Assembly (NCBI RefSeq): GCF_021991925.1
Contig: NZ_RXZI01000005.1
Location: 186,001 to 250,000, forward strand
Direction: 5' to 3'
DNA: 64,000 nucleotides
Source of the DNA: Sutcliffiella horikoshii
GTDB lineage: Bacteria > Bacillota > Bacilli > Bacillales > Bacillaceae_I
The number at the start of each line of letters is the position of its first letter. The stretch's first letter is position 1. The position numbers were made by a program, and so were the translations under genes. Below are positions 17,232-25,493 of this stretch, in pieces. The notes under the pieces were generated by a model. That model was not told the origin of the DNA and did no database searches. It was given only the letters and a program-made list of their open reading frames with translations.

Positions 17232-17651
17232 ATGATTAAAAATGTAAATCATATTGGGATTGCTGTAAGCTCAATTGAGACAGCGCTTCCATTTTATACA
17301 GAGACACTGGGGTTAACTTTTGAAGCCGTCGAACATGTAGCAGAGCAAAGAGTAAGAGTGGCATTCATCAATGCCGGGAATTGTAAGCTGGAGTTGTTGG
17401 AACCGACCTCTCCTGATAGCCCGGTTGCCAAATTTATTGAAAAGCGTGGGGAAGGTATCCACCATGTAGCCTTAAGTGTAGAATCCATAGAAGATAGAAT
17501 TCAAGAAATGATTGAAAAGGGAATCCCGATGATTGACAAGCAATCCCGTGTCGGGGCAGGCGGGGCGAATATCGCTTTCATGCATCCGAAAGCAAGCAAT
17601 GGCGTACTGGTAGAATTCTGCGAAAAGGCGGCGAAACACCATGACAATTGA
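17232..17651 (+). CDS. mce: Methylmalonyl-CoA epimerase
   Basis: A 139-residue VOC-family (glyoxalase-like) protein with two beta-alpha-beta modules. Metal ligands are seen as His7 (VNHIGIAV), Gln/Glu in the second strand, His81 (GIHHVAL) and Glu131 (VEFCEK). It interconverts methylmalonyl-CoA epimers and fits its partner carboxylase. The ATG at 17232 is chosen over the upstream frame because AAGGGGG lies 7 bases before it and the domain starts there. It overlaps the next gene by 11 bases. It corresponds to yqjC of B. subtilis by position. Confidence 0.9.
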   Translation: MIKNVNHIGIAVSSIETALPFYTETLGLTFEAVEHVAEQRVRVAFINAGNCKLELLEPTSPDSPVAKFIEKRGEGIHHVALSVESIEDRIQEMIEKGIPMIDKQSRVGAGGANIAFMHPKASNGVLVEFCEKAAKHHDN

Positions 17652-19194
17652 TATCTATGAAAAAATTAACGAGCTTTATGACAAACGTCGCGAAGTAGAA
17701 CTTGGCGGTGGAGACGACCGGATTGACAAGCAGCATGAAAAAGGGAAGTTGACGGCTAGAGAGCGAATCGAACTTCTTGTGGATGAAGGGACTTTTGTAG
17801 AGCTTAATCCATTTATCGAGCACCGTTGCAATGATTTTGGACTGCAAGGAAAGAAAGGCCCTGGAGATGGGGTCGTTACAGGGTATGGAAAAGTGAACGG
17901 CAAACCAATCTATTTATTCTCTCAAGACTTCACTGTGTTTGGTGGAGCCTTAGGGGAAATGCATGCAAAGAAAATCGCCAATGTCATGGATATGGCAGCG
18001 AAAAATGGTGCACCGATTGTCGGCTTGAATGATTCCGGTGGAGCGCGAATTCAGGAAGGTGTTCTTTCATTAGATGGATATGGACATATTTTTTACAGAA
18101 ATTCCATTTATTCAGGTGTGATTCCACAGATATCTGTCATTATGGGACCATGTGCGGGTGGGGCTGTCTATTCACCAGCCATTACAGATTTTGTTTTTAT
18201 GGTGGAAAAGACGAGTCAGATGTTTATCACGGGACCAAAAGTAATCGAAACGGTAACAGGGGAGAAAATCAGCTCAGAAGACCTCGGCGGGGCAAAAGTA
18301 CATAACGCGATAAGCGGTAATGCCCACTTCTCCAGTTCATCGGAGGAAGAGGTATTGGCACAGGTACGAAACCTGCTAAGCTACCTTCCACAAAACAATG
18401 ACGAAAAGCCGGAACGAATTTCTTGTGAACAAGGTGATGACTACCGGCCGGATTTAGCGGATGCCATTCCGTTTGACGCAATCAGACCGTATGATGTTCG
18501 AATTGTCATCAACCAGGTGGTGGATGAAGGTTCATTCATGGAGGTTCATAAAGATTTTGCCAAAAACATCGTGGTCGGATTAGCAAGGTTAAAGGGAGAA
18601 GTCGTAGGGCTTGTTTGTAACCAACCAAAAGTCATGGCAGGCGGCTTGGATATCGATTCATCCGATAAAGCGTCCAGATTCATACGATTCTGTGACTCAT
18701 TCAATATTCCATTGATTACATTTGAAGATGTCACAGGATTCTTCCCGGGTGTTAAACAGGAGCACGGCGGAATCATCCGTCATGGTGCCAAAATCCTTTA
18801 CGCTTATTCGGAAGCGACTGTGCCAAAGCTGACCGTGATTTTACGTAAAGCATATGGTGGGGCATATGTAGCTCTAAACAGTAAATCCATTGGTGCAGAC
18901 CTTGTATTTGCATGGCCTAATGCCGAAATCGCAGTAATGGGTCCTCAAGGAGCAGCAAACATCATCTTTGCCCGTGAAATCAATGAGAGCGATAATCCGG
19001 AAGAGACACGCGCCCAGAAGATTGAAGAGTATCGTGAAAAGTTTGCCAACCCATATGTTGCAGCAAGTCAAGGGATGGTAGATGATGTGATCGATCCGAG
19101 AGAGACAAGGGTAAAATTGATTCAATCGCTAGAAATGCTCCGCAATAAAAAGGAAACAAGACCATATAAAAAACACGGGAACATCCCGCTATAA
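17641..19194 (+). CDS. yqjD: Acyl-CoA carboxylase beta / carboxyltransferase subunit (YqjD)
   Basis: A 517-residue biotin-dependent carboxyltransferase of the propionyl-CoA carboxylase beta / methylmalonyl-CoA decarboxylase type. Two crotonase-like halves are visible, each with a glycine-rich oxyanion loop: GLNDSGGARIQEG and MGPCAGGAVYSP in the first, the GGAYVALNSKSIGAD stretch in the second. Coupling with the epimerase suggests propionyl-CoA or branched-chain acyl-CoA metabolism. The biotin carboxylase partner is not in the window. A terminator follows. Confidence 0.93.
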   Translation: MTIDIYEKINELYDKRREVELGGGDDRIDKQHEKGKLTARERIELLVDEGTFVELNPFIEHRCNDFGLQGKKGPGDGVVTGYGKVNGKPIYLFSQDFTVFGGALGEMHAKKIANVMDMAAKNGAPIVGLNDSGGARIQEGVLSLDGYGHIFYRNSIYSGVIPQISVIMGPCAGGAVYSPAITDFVFMVEKTSQMFITGPKVIETVTGEKISSEDLGGAKVHNAISGNAHFSSSSEEEVLAQVRNLLSYLPQNNDEKPERISCEQGDDYRPDLADAIPFDAIRPYDVRIVINQVVDEGSFMEVHKDFAKNIVVGLARLKGEVVGLVCNQPKVMAGGLDIDSSDKASRFIRFCDSFNIPLITFEDVTGFFPGVKQEHGGIIRHGAKILYAYSEATVPKLTVILRKAYGGAYVALNSKSIGADLVFAWPNAEIAVMGPQGAANIIFAREINESDNPEETRAQKIEEYREKFANPYVAASQGMVDDVIDPRETRVKLIQSLEMLRNKKETRPYKKHGNIPL

Positions 19195-19203
19195 TTCATT
19201 AAG

Positions 19204-19241
19204 AAAGATAGTAGGTTGATAAGGGCCTGCTATCTTTTTTT
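19204..19241 (+). terminator. Terminator after yqjD
   Basis: AAAGATAGTAGG pairs with CCTGCTATCTTT (one G-T pair) followed by a T-run. Confidence 0.88.
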
Positions 19242-19262
19242 ACTAAAAAGGGGAAGAATGGC

Positions 19263-19739
19263 ATGGTTATTCTGGTAAAAGTAAAGCAAAGGGAAGAAGA
19301 GGTCCTTCATAATCTTATACAGTTCTATATTTACGAGTTCACAAGATTTAATAAACAAATTCAACTAGAAATGGATGGGAAGTATAAACCATTTAATTTG
19401 GAAAAGTATTGGAGTGAAAAAGAGTACCATGCATTTTTTGTTAAATCAGGAGAGGAACTTGCTGGTTTTGCCTTGGTGGAAGAGGGACAGGGAGATGCTC
19501 CAAGTGTTATAGAAGAGTTCTTAATCTTGAGAAAGTTTCATGGCAAAGGGCTGGGGAAAATTGCCGCTCAACAGCTTTTTTCTATGTTCCCTGGTAAGTG
19601 GGAGGTGCATCAAATTGAAAACAACTATCCAGCCCAGGCTTTTTGGAGAAAAACAATTAAGGAATATACAAGTAACACTTTTACAGAGCGATATGATGAA
19701 TATAGAAGATCTATTCAAGAGTTCGATACCAATGCTTAG
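19263..19739 (+). CDS. GNAT-family N-acetyltransferase
   Basis: A 158-residue protein with the GNAT acetyl-CoA site: the FLILRKFHGKGLGKIAAQ stretch is motif A (R/Q-x-x-G-x-G/A), and the final NNYPAQAFWRK is motif B. The substrate is unknown. It sits alone between terminators of yqjD and the yqjE promoter region. ATG 19263 follows AAAAGGGGAAG; the ATG at 19258 opens only a short frame. Confidence 0.82.
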   Translation: MVILVKVKQREEEVLHNLIQFYIYEFTRFNKQIQLEMDGKYKPFNLEKYWSEKEYHAFFVKSGEELAGFALVEEGQGDAPSVIEEFLILRKFHGKGLGKIAAQQLFSMFPGKWEVHQIENNYPAQAFWRKTIKEYTSNTFTERYDEYRRSIQEFDTNA

Positions 19740-19817
19740 CCATAATAATCAAGGAAATAATCGCTTGATTAGGTTATAATAGGATGGGATTCAAAAAGTA
19801 GTAGGAGGAACATACAT

Positions 19818-20936
19818 ATGATTAACAGAGACAGACTTGTCGAAGAATTTTTAGAGCTTGTACAGGTAGACTCAGAAACAAAATTCGAAGCAGAGATTTG
19901 CAAAGTATTAAAAGAGAAATTCACCGCGCTTGGTGTCCAAGTAGTAGAAGATGATACCATGAATGAGACTGGTCATGGTGCAGGTAACCTGATCTGTACA
20001 CTTGAAGGCACAAAAGATGGTGTTGATACCATTTATTTCACGTCCCATATGGACACGGTAGTTCCTGGTAAGGGTATCAAACCATCCATTAAAGATGGCT
20101 ACATTGTGACTGACGGTACGACTATCCTAGGAGCAGATGATAAAGCAGGTCTTGCTGCAATGCTTGAAGCGGTAAAAATACTAAAAGAAAATAACATCGA
20201 ACATGGAAAAATCGAGTTCATTATCACAGTGGGTGAAGAATCCGGTCTTGTAGGAGCAAAAGCTCTAGATCCAGCTTTAGTAACTGCAAAATTCGGTTTT
20301 GCCCTTGATAGCGACGGGACTGTTGGAAACATCATTGTAGCAGCACCAACCCAAGCAAAAGTAAAAGCAACTATTTACGGAAAGACGGCTCATGCTGGAG
20401 TTGCACCAGAAAAAGGGATTTCTGCGATAACGATTGCTGCTAAATCCATTGCAAAAATGCCTTTAGGTCGTATTGATGAAGAAACAACTGCAAACATTGG
20501 ACGTTTTGAAGGTGGCGGTCCAACAAACATTGTCTGTGACCGTGTCGATATACTAGCAGAAGCTCGTTCATTAGTTCCTGAAAAAATGGAAGAGCAAGTG
20601 GCGAAAATGAAGGATGCATTTGAAACAGTTGCAGCAGATATGGGTGGCCGTGCGGAAGTAACGGTAGACGTTATGTACCCTGGCTTCAAATTTGCTGATG
20701 GCGATCATGTGGTGGAAGTGGCAAAGCGTGCGGTTACTGAGATTGGAAGAACGCCTGAACTACAACGTAGCGGTGGAGGCAGTGATGCCAATGTTATCGC
20801 AGGGTTTGGCGTTCCAACGGTAAATCTTGCAGTTGGATACGAAGAGATACACACGACAAATGAAAGAATGCCAATTGAAGAATTGATTAAAACAACTGAA
20901 CTTGTAGTAAGCATCATGAAGGAAGTAGCAAAATAA
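19818..20936 (+). CDS. yqjE: M20-family tripeptidase-like metallopeptidase (YqjE)
   Basis: A 372-residue zinc peptidase of the PepT/YqjE group. Metal and catalytic motifs are seen: SHMDTVVPG (His-x-Asp), GADDKAGLAAM (bridging Asp), GEESGLVGAKALD (catalytic Glu and ligand), and a C-terminal His in YEEIHTTNE. A dimerisation lid domain lies between about 180 and 290. It cleaves N-terminal residues from short peptides in the cytoplasm. The position after yqjD matches the B. subtilis order. Confidence 0.92.
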   Translation: MINRDRLVEEFLELVQVDSETKFEAEICKVLKEKFTALGVQVVEDDTMNETGHGAGNLICTLEGTKDGVDTIYFTSHMDTVVPGKGIKPSIKDGYIVTDGTTILGADDKAGLAAMLEAVKILKENNIEHGKIEFIITVGEESGLVGAKALDPALVTAKFGFALDSDGTVGNIIVAAPTQAKVKATIYGKTAHAGVAPEKGISAITIAAKSIAKMPLGRIDEETTANIGRFEGGGPTNIVCDRVDILAEARSLVPEKMEEQVAKMKDAFETVAADMGGRAEVTVDVMYPGFKFADGDHVVEVAKRAVTEIGRTPELQRSGGGSDANVIAGFGVPTVNLAVGYEEIHTTNERMPIEELIKTTELVVSIMKEVAK

Positions 20937-20943
20937 AAAATGG

Positions 20944-20974
20944 GAAAGCTTGGTGAATTTGCCAAGCTTTTTTT
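20944..20974 (+). terminator. Terminator after yqjE
   Basis: AAGCTTGG pairs with CCAAGCTT followed by a long T-run. Confidence 0.88.
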
Positions 20975-21021
20975 TATACCTTGTTTTATAATAGAGAAAA
21001 AGGGCGAATAGGAGAAAAGTC

Positions 21022-21483
21022 ATGGAATCCAAAAAACTAGTTATCTTTGAAGCAAATGGAGAAGAATATGGTATACCGGTGGAATATGTGGTTTCCATAG
21101 AAAAATTGGGGACAGTCAATGCTTTGCCAGAAATGGAAAGCTATCTAAAGGGAATAACAAAAGTGAGAGACGAGTTAATTCCCGTATTGGATAGTAAGTA
21201 TGTATTATTTACTGACTACATCCTCAAAGATGACAAAACACGTTTGATAGTGATAAAGACATCAGAACTTTCGATAGGATTATTAGTGGAAGATGCAAAA
21301 GAGATTTTGGACGTAAACGAAGAAGCTATTAAAGATCTCTTAGCGTTTCAGTCAACTCCTTATATTAGTGGTATGGTCAATCTTGAAAATCGGTTAATTG
21401 CAATTATTGAACCTGATAACTTAATTGGTAGTCTGCGAAATATTCAACACATCAAGGGTGCCCTCGAAACCGCTACGCTTTAA
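21022..21483 (+). CDS. CheW-like adaptor domain protein
   Basis: A 153-residue single-domain CheW protein: the sequence follows the two five-stranded beta-barrel pattern, with V-F-x-A-N-G-E-E-Y-G-I-P near the start, ITKVRDELIPVLD in the middle and GMVNLENRLIAIIEPD near the end. CheW proteins couple chemoreceptors to CheA. This one is isolated from any chemotaxis gene in the window and has its own terminator, so it may be an accessory or CheV-like adaptor lacking the receiver domain. Confidence 0.85.
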   Translation: MESKKLVIFEANGEEYGIPVEYVVSIEKLGTVNALPEMESYLKGITKVRDELIPVLDSKYVLFTDYILKDDKTRLIVIKTSELSIGLLVEDAKEILDVNEEAIKDLLAFQSTPYISGMVNLENRLIAIIEPDNLIGSLRNIQHIKGALETATL

Positions 21484-21512
21484 AGTCGATGAAAAAACCA
21501 TGCTGATATGTA

Positions 21513-21548
21513 TTCAAGACCACTCGTTTCCTCGCGAGTGGTCTTGTT
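21513..21548. terminator. Bidirectional terminator between the CheW gene and ohrA
   Basis: CAAGACCACTCG pairs with CGAGTGGTCTTG, T-rich on both sides. The two genes converge here. Confidence 0.88.
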
Positions 21549-21556
21549 TTAGTACA

Positions 21557-21982
21557 TTAAGCTATTGCTTTTGTATTTAATTTAACGTCAATATTTCCCT
21601 GTGTAGCTTTTGAATAAGGACAAACGGTATGTGCCTGTTCTACAAGCTTTTCTGCTTCCGCTTGTGAAACACCACTTATGTTTACATTTAACACAACTGC
21701 CAGCCTGAAGCCGCCATCCGTATCTTTACCAATCGAAACTTCTGCAATGACTTCAGATTCAATTTTCTGCCTTGCTTGTCGTGCAACCAGGTTTAAAGCA
21801 CTGTCAAAGCAAGCGGAATATCCTGCAGCAAATAGTTGTTCCGGGTTCGTCGCGCCTTCTTTTTCCGTTCCACCCAAAGACTTGGGCATAGTAAGTGCCA
21901 AATCTAATGTGCCATCTTCACTTTGTATTTTTCCTGCTCTTCCACCTGAGGCTGTAACTTTTGCAGTATAAAGTGCTTCCAT
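21557..21982 (-). CDS. ohrA: Organic hydroperoxide resistance peroxidase (Ohr)
   Basis: A 141-residue Ohr/OsmC-family thiol peroxidase reducing organic hydroperoxides. The two catalytic cysteines are present: one in AAGYSACFDSAL and one in AHTVCPYSKAT, with the arginine of the GGRAGKI region completing the site. It is transcribed divergently from the MarR-type regulator ohrR, the standard arrangement, with the repeat-rich control region between them. Confidence 0.94.
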   Translation of the reverse strand: MEALYTAKVTASGGRAGKIQSEDGTLDLALTMPKSLGGTEKEGATNPEQLFAAGYSACFDSALNLVARQARQKIESEVIAEVSIGKDTDGGFRLAVVLNVNISGVSQAEAEKLVEQAHTVCPYSKATQGNIDVKLNTKAIA

Positions 21983-22002
21983 GTAATCTCCACTCCTTTT
22001 AA

Positions 22003-22092
22003 TTGTGTAAAATTATATTGTGCAAAACTTAATTCTTCCCTATAATAACGTGCAAAAATTATTTAGTCAATTGATAAGTTGTGCAAAAGATA
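22003..22092 (+). promoter_or_regulatory. Four phased direct repeats in the ohrA-ohrR control region
   Basis: TTGTGTAAAATTA (22003), TTGTGCAAAACTTA (22018), ACGTGCAAAAATTA (22048) and TTGTGCAAAAGATA (22079). Their starts are 15, 30 and 31 bases apart. They differ from the inverted TACAATT-type OhrR operator recalled for B. subtilis and are the only conserved elements between the divergent genes, so they are candidate OhrR sites. Confidence 0.5.
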
Positions 22093-22155
22093 TTTGTTTA
22101 AGTGATACTGGATAGGTACAATAGTATTATGGATAGATTTAAAGGAGACAGATGA

Positions 22156-22575
22156 ATGGAAAGCAACTTAAGGCTAGAGAATCAATTGTGTTTTAAGATT
22201 TACTCGGCAGAAAAAAAGATGACCAAATTATATAGAGCTTATTTAGACGAAATTGGAATTACTTATCCTCAATACTTAGTGCTATTGGTACTATGGGAGC
22301 AGGATAATATTTCTGTGAAGGAGTTAGGTGAAAAGCTCATGCTTGACTCTGGGACATTAACTCCAATGCTTAAGCGGATGGAAATAAATCAATTAATTAC
22401 TAGAAACCGATCTAAAAAAGATGAACGCGTTGTGGTCATATCTCTTACCCAAAAAGGTAAGGAAATTAACCAAGAGGTAGAATGCATTCCCACTAAATTT
22501 CTGGAACAAGTATCATTAGATACAAATGATTTGCAAGTGTTAAGCAACCTTTTATCAAAACTGGTAGAAAGATAA
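22156..22575 (+). CDS. ohrR: MarR-family peroxide-sensing repressor OhrR
   Basis: A 139-residue winged-helix repressor. The sensing cysteine is at position 12 in ENQLCFKIYSAEKK, as in OhrR, with the DNA-binding helix at SVKELGEKLMLDSGTLTPMLKRME and the wing at RSKKDERVVVISLT. Organic peroxides oxidise the cysteine and release the repressor from the ohrA promoter. No additional C-terminal cysteine is seen, so it belongs to the one-cysteine class. AAAGGAG lies 8 bases before ATG 22156. Confidence 0.92.
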   Translation: MESNLRLENQLCFKIYSAEKKMTKLYRAYLDEIGITYPQYLVLLVLWEQDNISVKELGEKLMLDSGTLTPMLKRMEINQLITRNRSKKDERVVVISLTQKGKEINQEVECIPTKFLEQVSLDTNDLQVLSNLLSKLVER

Positions 22576-22644
22576 ACGGCTAACTGTTATCTATTGAGGT
22601 ATTTAGTGGAAATTAAAAAGGCAAGAAAGTTTAGGATGGATAGT

Positions 22645-23898
22645 ATGAGTGAAAAAATCACAAAAAGACATCGGATTATTTTTCATGTAGATATGAATAG
22701 CTTTTACGCATCTGTTGAGATGGCCTATGATCCAGCCCTTAAAGGAAAACCGGTGGCTATTGCTGGAAACGTGGAAGAACGTAAGGGAATTATCGTCACA
22801 TGCAGTTATGAAGCAAGGGCTTTTGGGGTTAGAACCACGATGCCGTTGTGGGAGGCAAGGCAAAAATGTCCCCAGCTTATTGTACGGAAGCCTAATTTTG
22901 ATAGGTACAGAAAAAGTTCTCAAGCAATGTTTGAGCTGTTAAGAGAATATACAGATTTAGTTGAACCGGTTTCAATTGATGAAGGATATATGGATGTAAC
23001 AGATTACTCAGGATCTTTGTCTCCCTTGCAAATAGCGGAGGAAATCCAAACAAGGTTGCAAAAAGAATTATTGCTTCCCTGCAGCATTGGAATCGCCCCG
23101 AATAAGTTCCTGGCAAAAATGGCCTCAAATATGAAAAAGCCAATGGGAATTACTATTTTAAGAAAAAGGGAACTTCAAAAAATCCTCTGGCCTTTAAATG
23201 TGGGGGAGATGCATGGAGTTGGATCTAAAACTGCAGAAAAACTTAAAACAATAGAAATTGATACCATAGGTGACCTAGCTAAGGGAAATGACTATCAATT
23301 AAAACATCTTCTCGGTATTAATGGTGAGAGGTTGAAGAAGAGAGCAAATGGTGTAGATAATCGCCCTGTTGATCCAGATAGTGTATCAGAGTTTAAAAGC
23401 ATAGGGAACTCTACTACATTACCAAAGGATACGGATGATGAGCGGATGATAGAACAAACCATTGAGAAGCTTGCAGCATCAGTAAGTGCTAGAATGAAAA
23501 GAAAATCAGTGCTTAGTCAAAACATTCAGCTGATGATTCGGTATGGCATACATCATACAGTTACAAGAAGTAGAAAGTTATCTAATCCAATAGAATCCGA
23601 ACCCCAAATAAAAGAAGCTGCCATGTTTTTGTTAAGAAAGCATTGGAATGGAGAACCTGTTCGATTACTAGGTGTCACAGCACAAGAATTGGTTGAAAAA
23701 GATGATTCCGTTAAACAGCTAGATCTCTTTACCTTCCAAGAAGATGCCAAACAAGAACCATTACATAAAACCCTTCAGGACCTGGAAGAGAAATTTGGGA
23801 AAGGTATTATAAAAAAAGGAATTAAGAATAAAAATACAGCAGATGCTGGGTCAAAGGCTAAAATTACAACAAGTTTTCAAAAGGATTTCTTGGAATAG
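22645..23898 (+). CDS. polY1: Y-family DNA polymerase IV (PolY1/YqjH type)
   Basis: About 417 residues. Y-family motifs are HVDMNSFYASVE (metal Asp), then SYEARAFGV, and the catalytic SIDEGYMDVT. Helix-hairpin-helix thumb sequence (MHGVGSKTAEKL) and a little-finger domain follow, and a beta-clamp-binding-like tail (KQLDLFTF) ends the conserved part. It copies past lesions with low fidelity. The start is uncertain: ATG 22645 (AGGATGG upstream) is favoured over TTG 22594. Its order upstream of rnz matches yqjH. Confidence 0.9.
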   Translation: MSEKITKRHRIIFHVDMNSFYASVEMAYDPALKGKPVAIAGNVEERKGIIVTCSYEARAFGVRTTMPLWEARQKCPQLIVRKPNFDRYRKSSQAMFELLREYTDLVEPVSIDEGYMDVTDYSGSLSPLQIAEEIQTRLQKELLLPCSIGIAPNKFLAKMASNMKKPMGITILRKRELQKILWPLNVGEMHGVGSKTAEKLKTIEIDTIGDLAKGNDYQLKHLLGINGERLKKRANGVDNRPVDPDSVSEFKSIGNSTTLPKDTDDERMIEQTIEKLAASVSARMKRKSVLSQNIQLMIRYGIHHTVTRSRKLSNPIESEPQIKEAAMFLLRKHWNGEPVRLLGVTAQELVEKDDSVKQLDLFTFQEDAKQEPLHKTLQDLEEKFGKGIIKKGIKNKNTADAGSKAKITTSFQKDFLE

Positions 23899-23906
23899 GA
23901 ATGTTG

Positions 23907-23934
23907 AACTGTAAACCATATTGGTTTGCAGTTT
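23907..23934 (+). terminator. Hairpin after polY1 (left member of a duplicated pair)
   Basis: AACTGTAAACC-ATATT-GGTTTGCAGTTT. It resembles the hairpin at 24147-24180 but lacks its long T-run. Confidence 0.55.
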
Positions 23935-23980
23935 CAGACTGTTCACAAACTATAATTTAGTTAGGTTAACTGTTGAAACA

Positions 23981-24106
23981 GTTGATCTGCGTTGCAGGAG
24001 CTTCGCTTTCCGCGGGCGGTCCGGAAGCCTCCTCAGGCTACGCCTTGCGGGGTCTTCCCTGTCCCTTCCTCCCGCAGGAGTCTCTGCTCCTTCCACTGCG
24101 ATCAAC
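23981..24106 (+). repeat. GC-rich palindromic repeat, copy 2
   Basis: 126 bases with GTTGAT/ATCAAC ends. The interior reads GGAGCTTCGCTTTCCGCGGG, a CCTCCTCAGGC...GCGGGGTC core and CCGCAGGAGTCT. This is a family common in Bacillus intergenic regions. GC content is clearly above the neighbourhood. It stands between two look-alike terminator hairpins; nothing else is seen in 23899-24256. Confidence 0.8.
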
Positions 24107-24146
24107 TAGAAACTATCATCATTTTTGGACGTTGTCTATACACTGG

Positions 24147-24180
24147 AACTATAAACCATAGGTTTGCAGTTTTTTTTTTA
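24147..24180 (+). terminator. Terminator hairpin (right member of the pair)
   Basis: AACTATAAACC-ATA-GGTTTGCAGTT followed by nine T. This is the functional-looking terminator before yunB. Confidence 0.75.
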
Positions 24181-24256
24181 TGTCTTTAAATGATAAAAAA
24201 ATGATTAATAATCTGTCCCATAAACTTATATATATAAGGGGAGGAGGATTGCAACC

Positions 24257-25054
24257 ATGAAGAGAATGCGTCGGACTTCCCTTTTAAAAAGTGGGCCATT
24301 GCCTATAAAGTACGTATTTTTAATTACATTTATTTTATTTAACATTTTGACGGTTTTCAGTTTGATTATCATTAATAAGAATTTGGAACCAAGCTTAAGG
24401 AGTATAGCAGAGACCAAGGCACGTCAGATTGCAACACAAGCCATCAATGATGCGGTTTCAAAAAAGATCGCAGATAGTTTGAATCCCGAGGAATTGATTA
24501 TAGTTTTGAACGAAGGAACAGATCACGTGGCTTTTGGTACAAATCATAGAGTTGTAAATAGGGTTATTTCCGAGACTACGTTAAGAGTACAAAGATATTT
24601 GGATTTTCTAGAGGAAGGTAATTTGGAAGGCCTGGAATCATATAAAAATGATTTGAATATAGATTATGAAGAATCAAAAAAGCAAAACGGTATTGTCTAT
24701 AATGTCCCGTTGGGGATGGCGACCAAAACGACGCTTTTCTCAAACCTAGGACCAAAGATCCCGGTTCGCTTTGAGATATTAGGAGATGTTATTTCCAATG
24801 TTGAAACAAAAGTTATTGAAACAGGAATAAATAATACGGTCATTGAAATCTATGTTAATGTAAGTGTGAAAATGAATATCATCATTCCATTGGTAGAGCA
24901 ACCGATGGAAATTAATAACTCTGTGAAGATAGGCGATTTGATTATCCCTGGTAAGGTCCCTATGTATTATCAAGGAAGCGGTAACGGTGGTGGAGGGGTT
25001 GCACCAGTTATTATTCCTGAAAATCCGGTGGAAGAGGAAAAGAATAATAACTGA
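24257..25054 (+). CDS. yunB: Sporulation protein YunB
   Basis: A 265-residue protein with one N-terminal membrane segment (about 18-40) and an extracytoplasmic domain. The LGMATKTTLFSNLGPKIPVRFEILGDV block and the IIPLVEQPMEI stretch are typical of YunB, a mother-cell sporulation protein of B. subtilis needed for efficient spore formation. A Gly-rich acidic tail is added at the C-terminus. AGGGGAGGAGG precedes the ATG. The gene ends exactly where the convergent minus-strand small gene ends. Confidence 0.88.
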   Translation: MKRMRRTSLLKSGPLPIKYVFLITFILFNILTVFSLIIINKNLEPSLRSIAETKARQIATQAINDAVSKKIADSLNPEELIIVLNEGTDHVAFGTNHRVVNRVISETTLRVQRYLDFLEEGNLEGLESYKNDLNIDYEESKKQNGIVYNVPLGMATKTTLFSNLGPKIPVRFEILGDVISNVETKVIETGINNTVIEIYVNVSVKMNIIIPLVEQPMEINNSVKIGDLIIPGKVPMYYQGSGNGGGGVAPVIIPENPVEEEKNNN

Positions 25055-25255
25055 TTATCCTGTCCTGTGGTGTCCGATCGCAGGACTTTTTTTGTTTTGG
25101 ACGTCTGGCTTTTTAAGGTAGGCAACCACATCTTCTTTACAAACATCCACGACAGAGCTAATTATATCCAAGTCATTGGTAACTTTATAGGTAATCAATC
25201 TTTTTGCAATTTCGAGTGCTGTTTCTTTTGAAGGATAGGAAGTATCAGGATTCAT
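25055..25255 (-). CDS. Small hypothetical protein, second gene of a LexA-boxed pair
   Basis: About 66 residues from ATG 25255 (an in-frame ATG at 25270 is also possible). It is hydrophilic and helical, with no membrane segment: a conserved-looking ETALEIAKRLITYKVTNDLD region and a basic tail. It overlaps the end of the upstream small membrane protein gene by 11 bases, so translation is probably coupled and expression follows the LexA-type promoter. I recognise no family. Its stop abuts the yunB stop on the other strand. Confidence 0.6.
   Translation of the reverse strand: MNPDTSYPSKETALEIAKRLITYKVTNDLDIISSVVDVCKEDVVAYLKKPDVQNKKSPAIGHHRTG
25062..25093 (+). terminator. Terminator after yunB
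   Basis: GTCCTG pairs with CAGGAC around a GGTGTCCGATCG-containing loop and is followed by seven T. It lies within the 3' end of the convergent small gene. Confidence 0.75.
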
Positions 25256-25451
25256 GGTGAGACTCTTCATGAGTATTGATGATATTCTTCATACCTGGAA
25301 TTGCAATCAGGCTTAGGGAAGTCATAAGGCTGAGCATGAACATAGGGGCATTGCTTGTCTTATCTGTCATCATGACATAAAAAAGGATGGCAAAACCTGA
25401 AACGGCCAAAAGTTTTAGAATAACGTAAAAAGAGTGTTGGATTAATTTCAT
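25245..25451 (-). CDS. Small two-helix membrane protein under double LexA control
   Basis: 68 residues with two hydrophobic helices (about 8-30 and 35-57) and a short polar, histidine-rich tail (NTHEESHHES). ATG 25451 has a strong GAGGTGAT ribosome site; the longer open frame upstream would run through the operators. No family is recognised. Its promoter carries one LexA box between -35 and -10 and another in the leader, so it should be silent until DNA damage. SOS-induced small membrane proteins in bacteria are often division inhibitors (YneA, SidA), which is a hypothesis here. Confidence 0.72.
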   Translation of the reverse strand: MKLIQHSFYVILKLLAVSGFAILFYVMMTDKTSNAPMFMLSLMTSLSLIAIPGMKNIINTHEESHHES

Positions 25452-25473
25452 AATTATCACCTCATCAGTATTT

Positions 25474-25487
25474 AGAACATTTGTTCT
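25474..25487 (-). promoter_or_regulatory. LexA (DinR) box 2, in the leader
   Basis: AGAACATTTGTTCT, a perfect palindrome containing the GAAC-N4-GTTC core of the Bacillus SOS box, between the expected transcription start and the small gene. Confidence 0.72.
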
Positions 25488-25493
25488 GTTTTC

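Noticed and set aside
24198-24226. SigE promoter before yunB
   Set aside because: CATAAACT resembles a SigE -10 with one mismatch, but no matching -35 occurs at the right distance; too weak to list as a feature.
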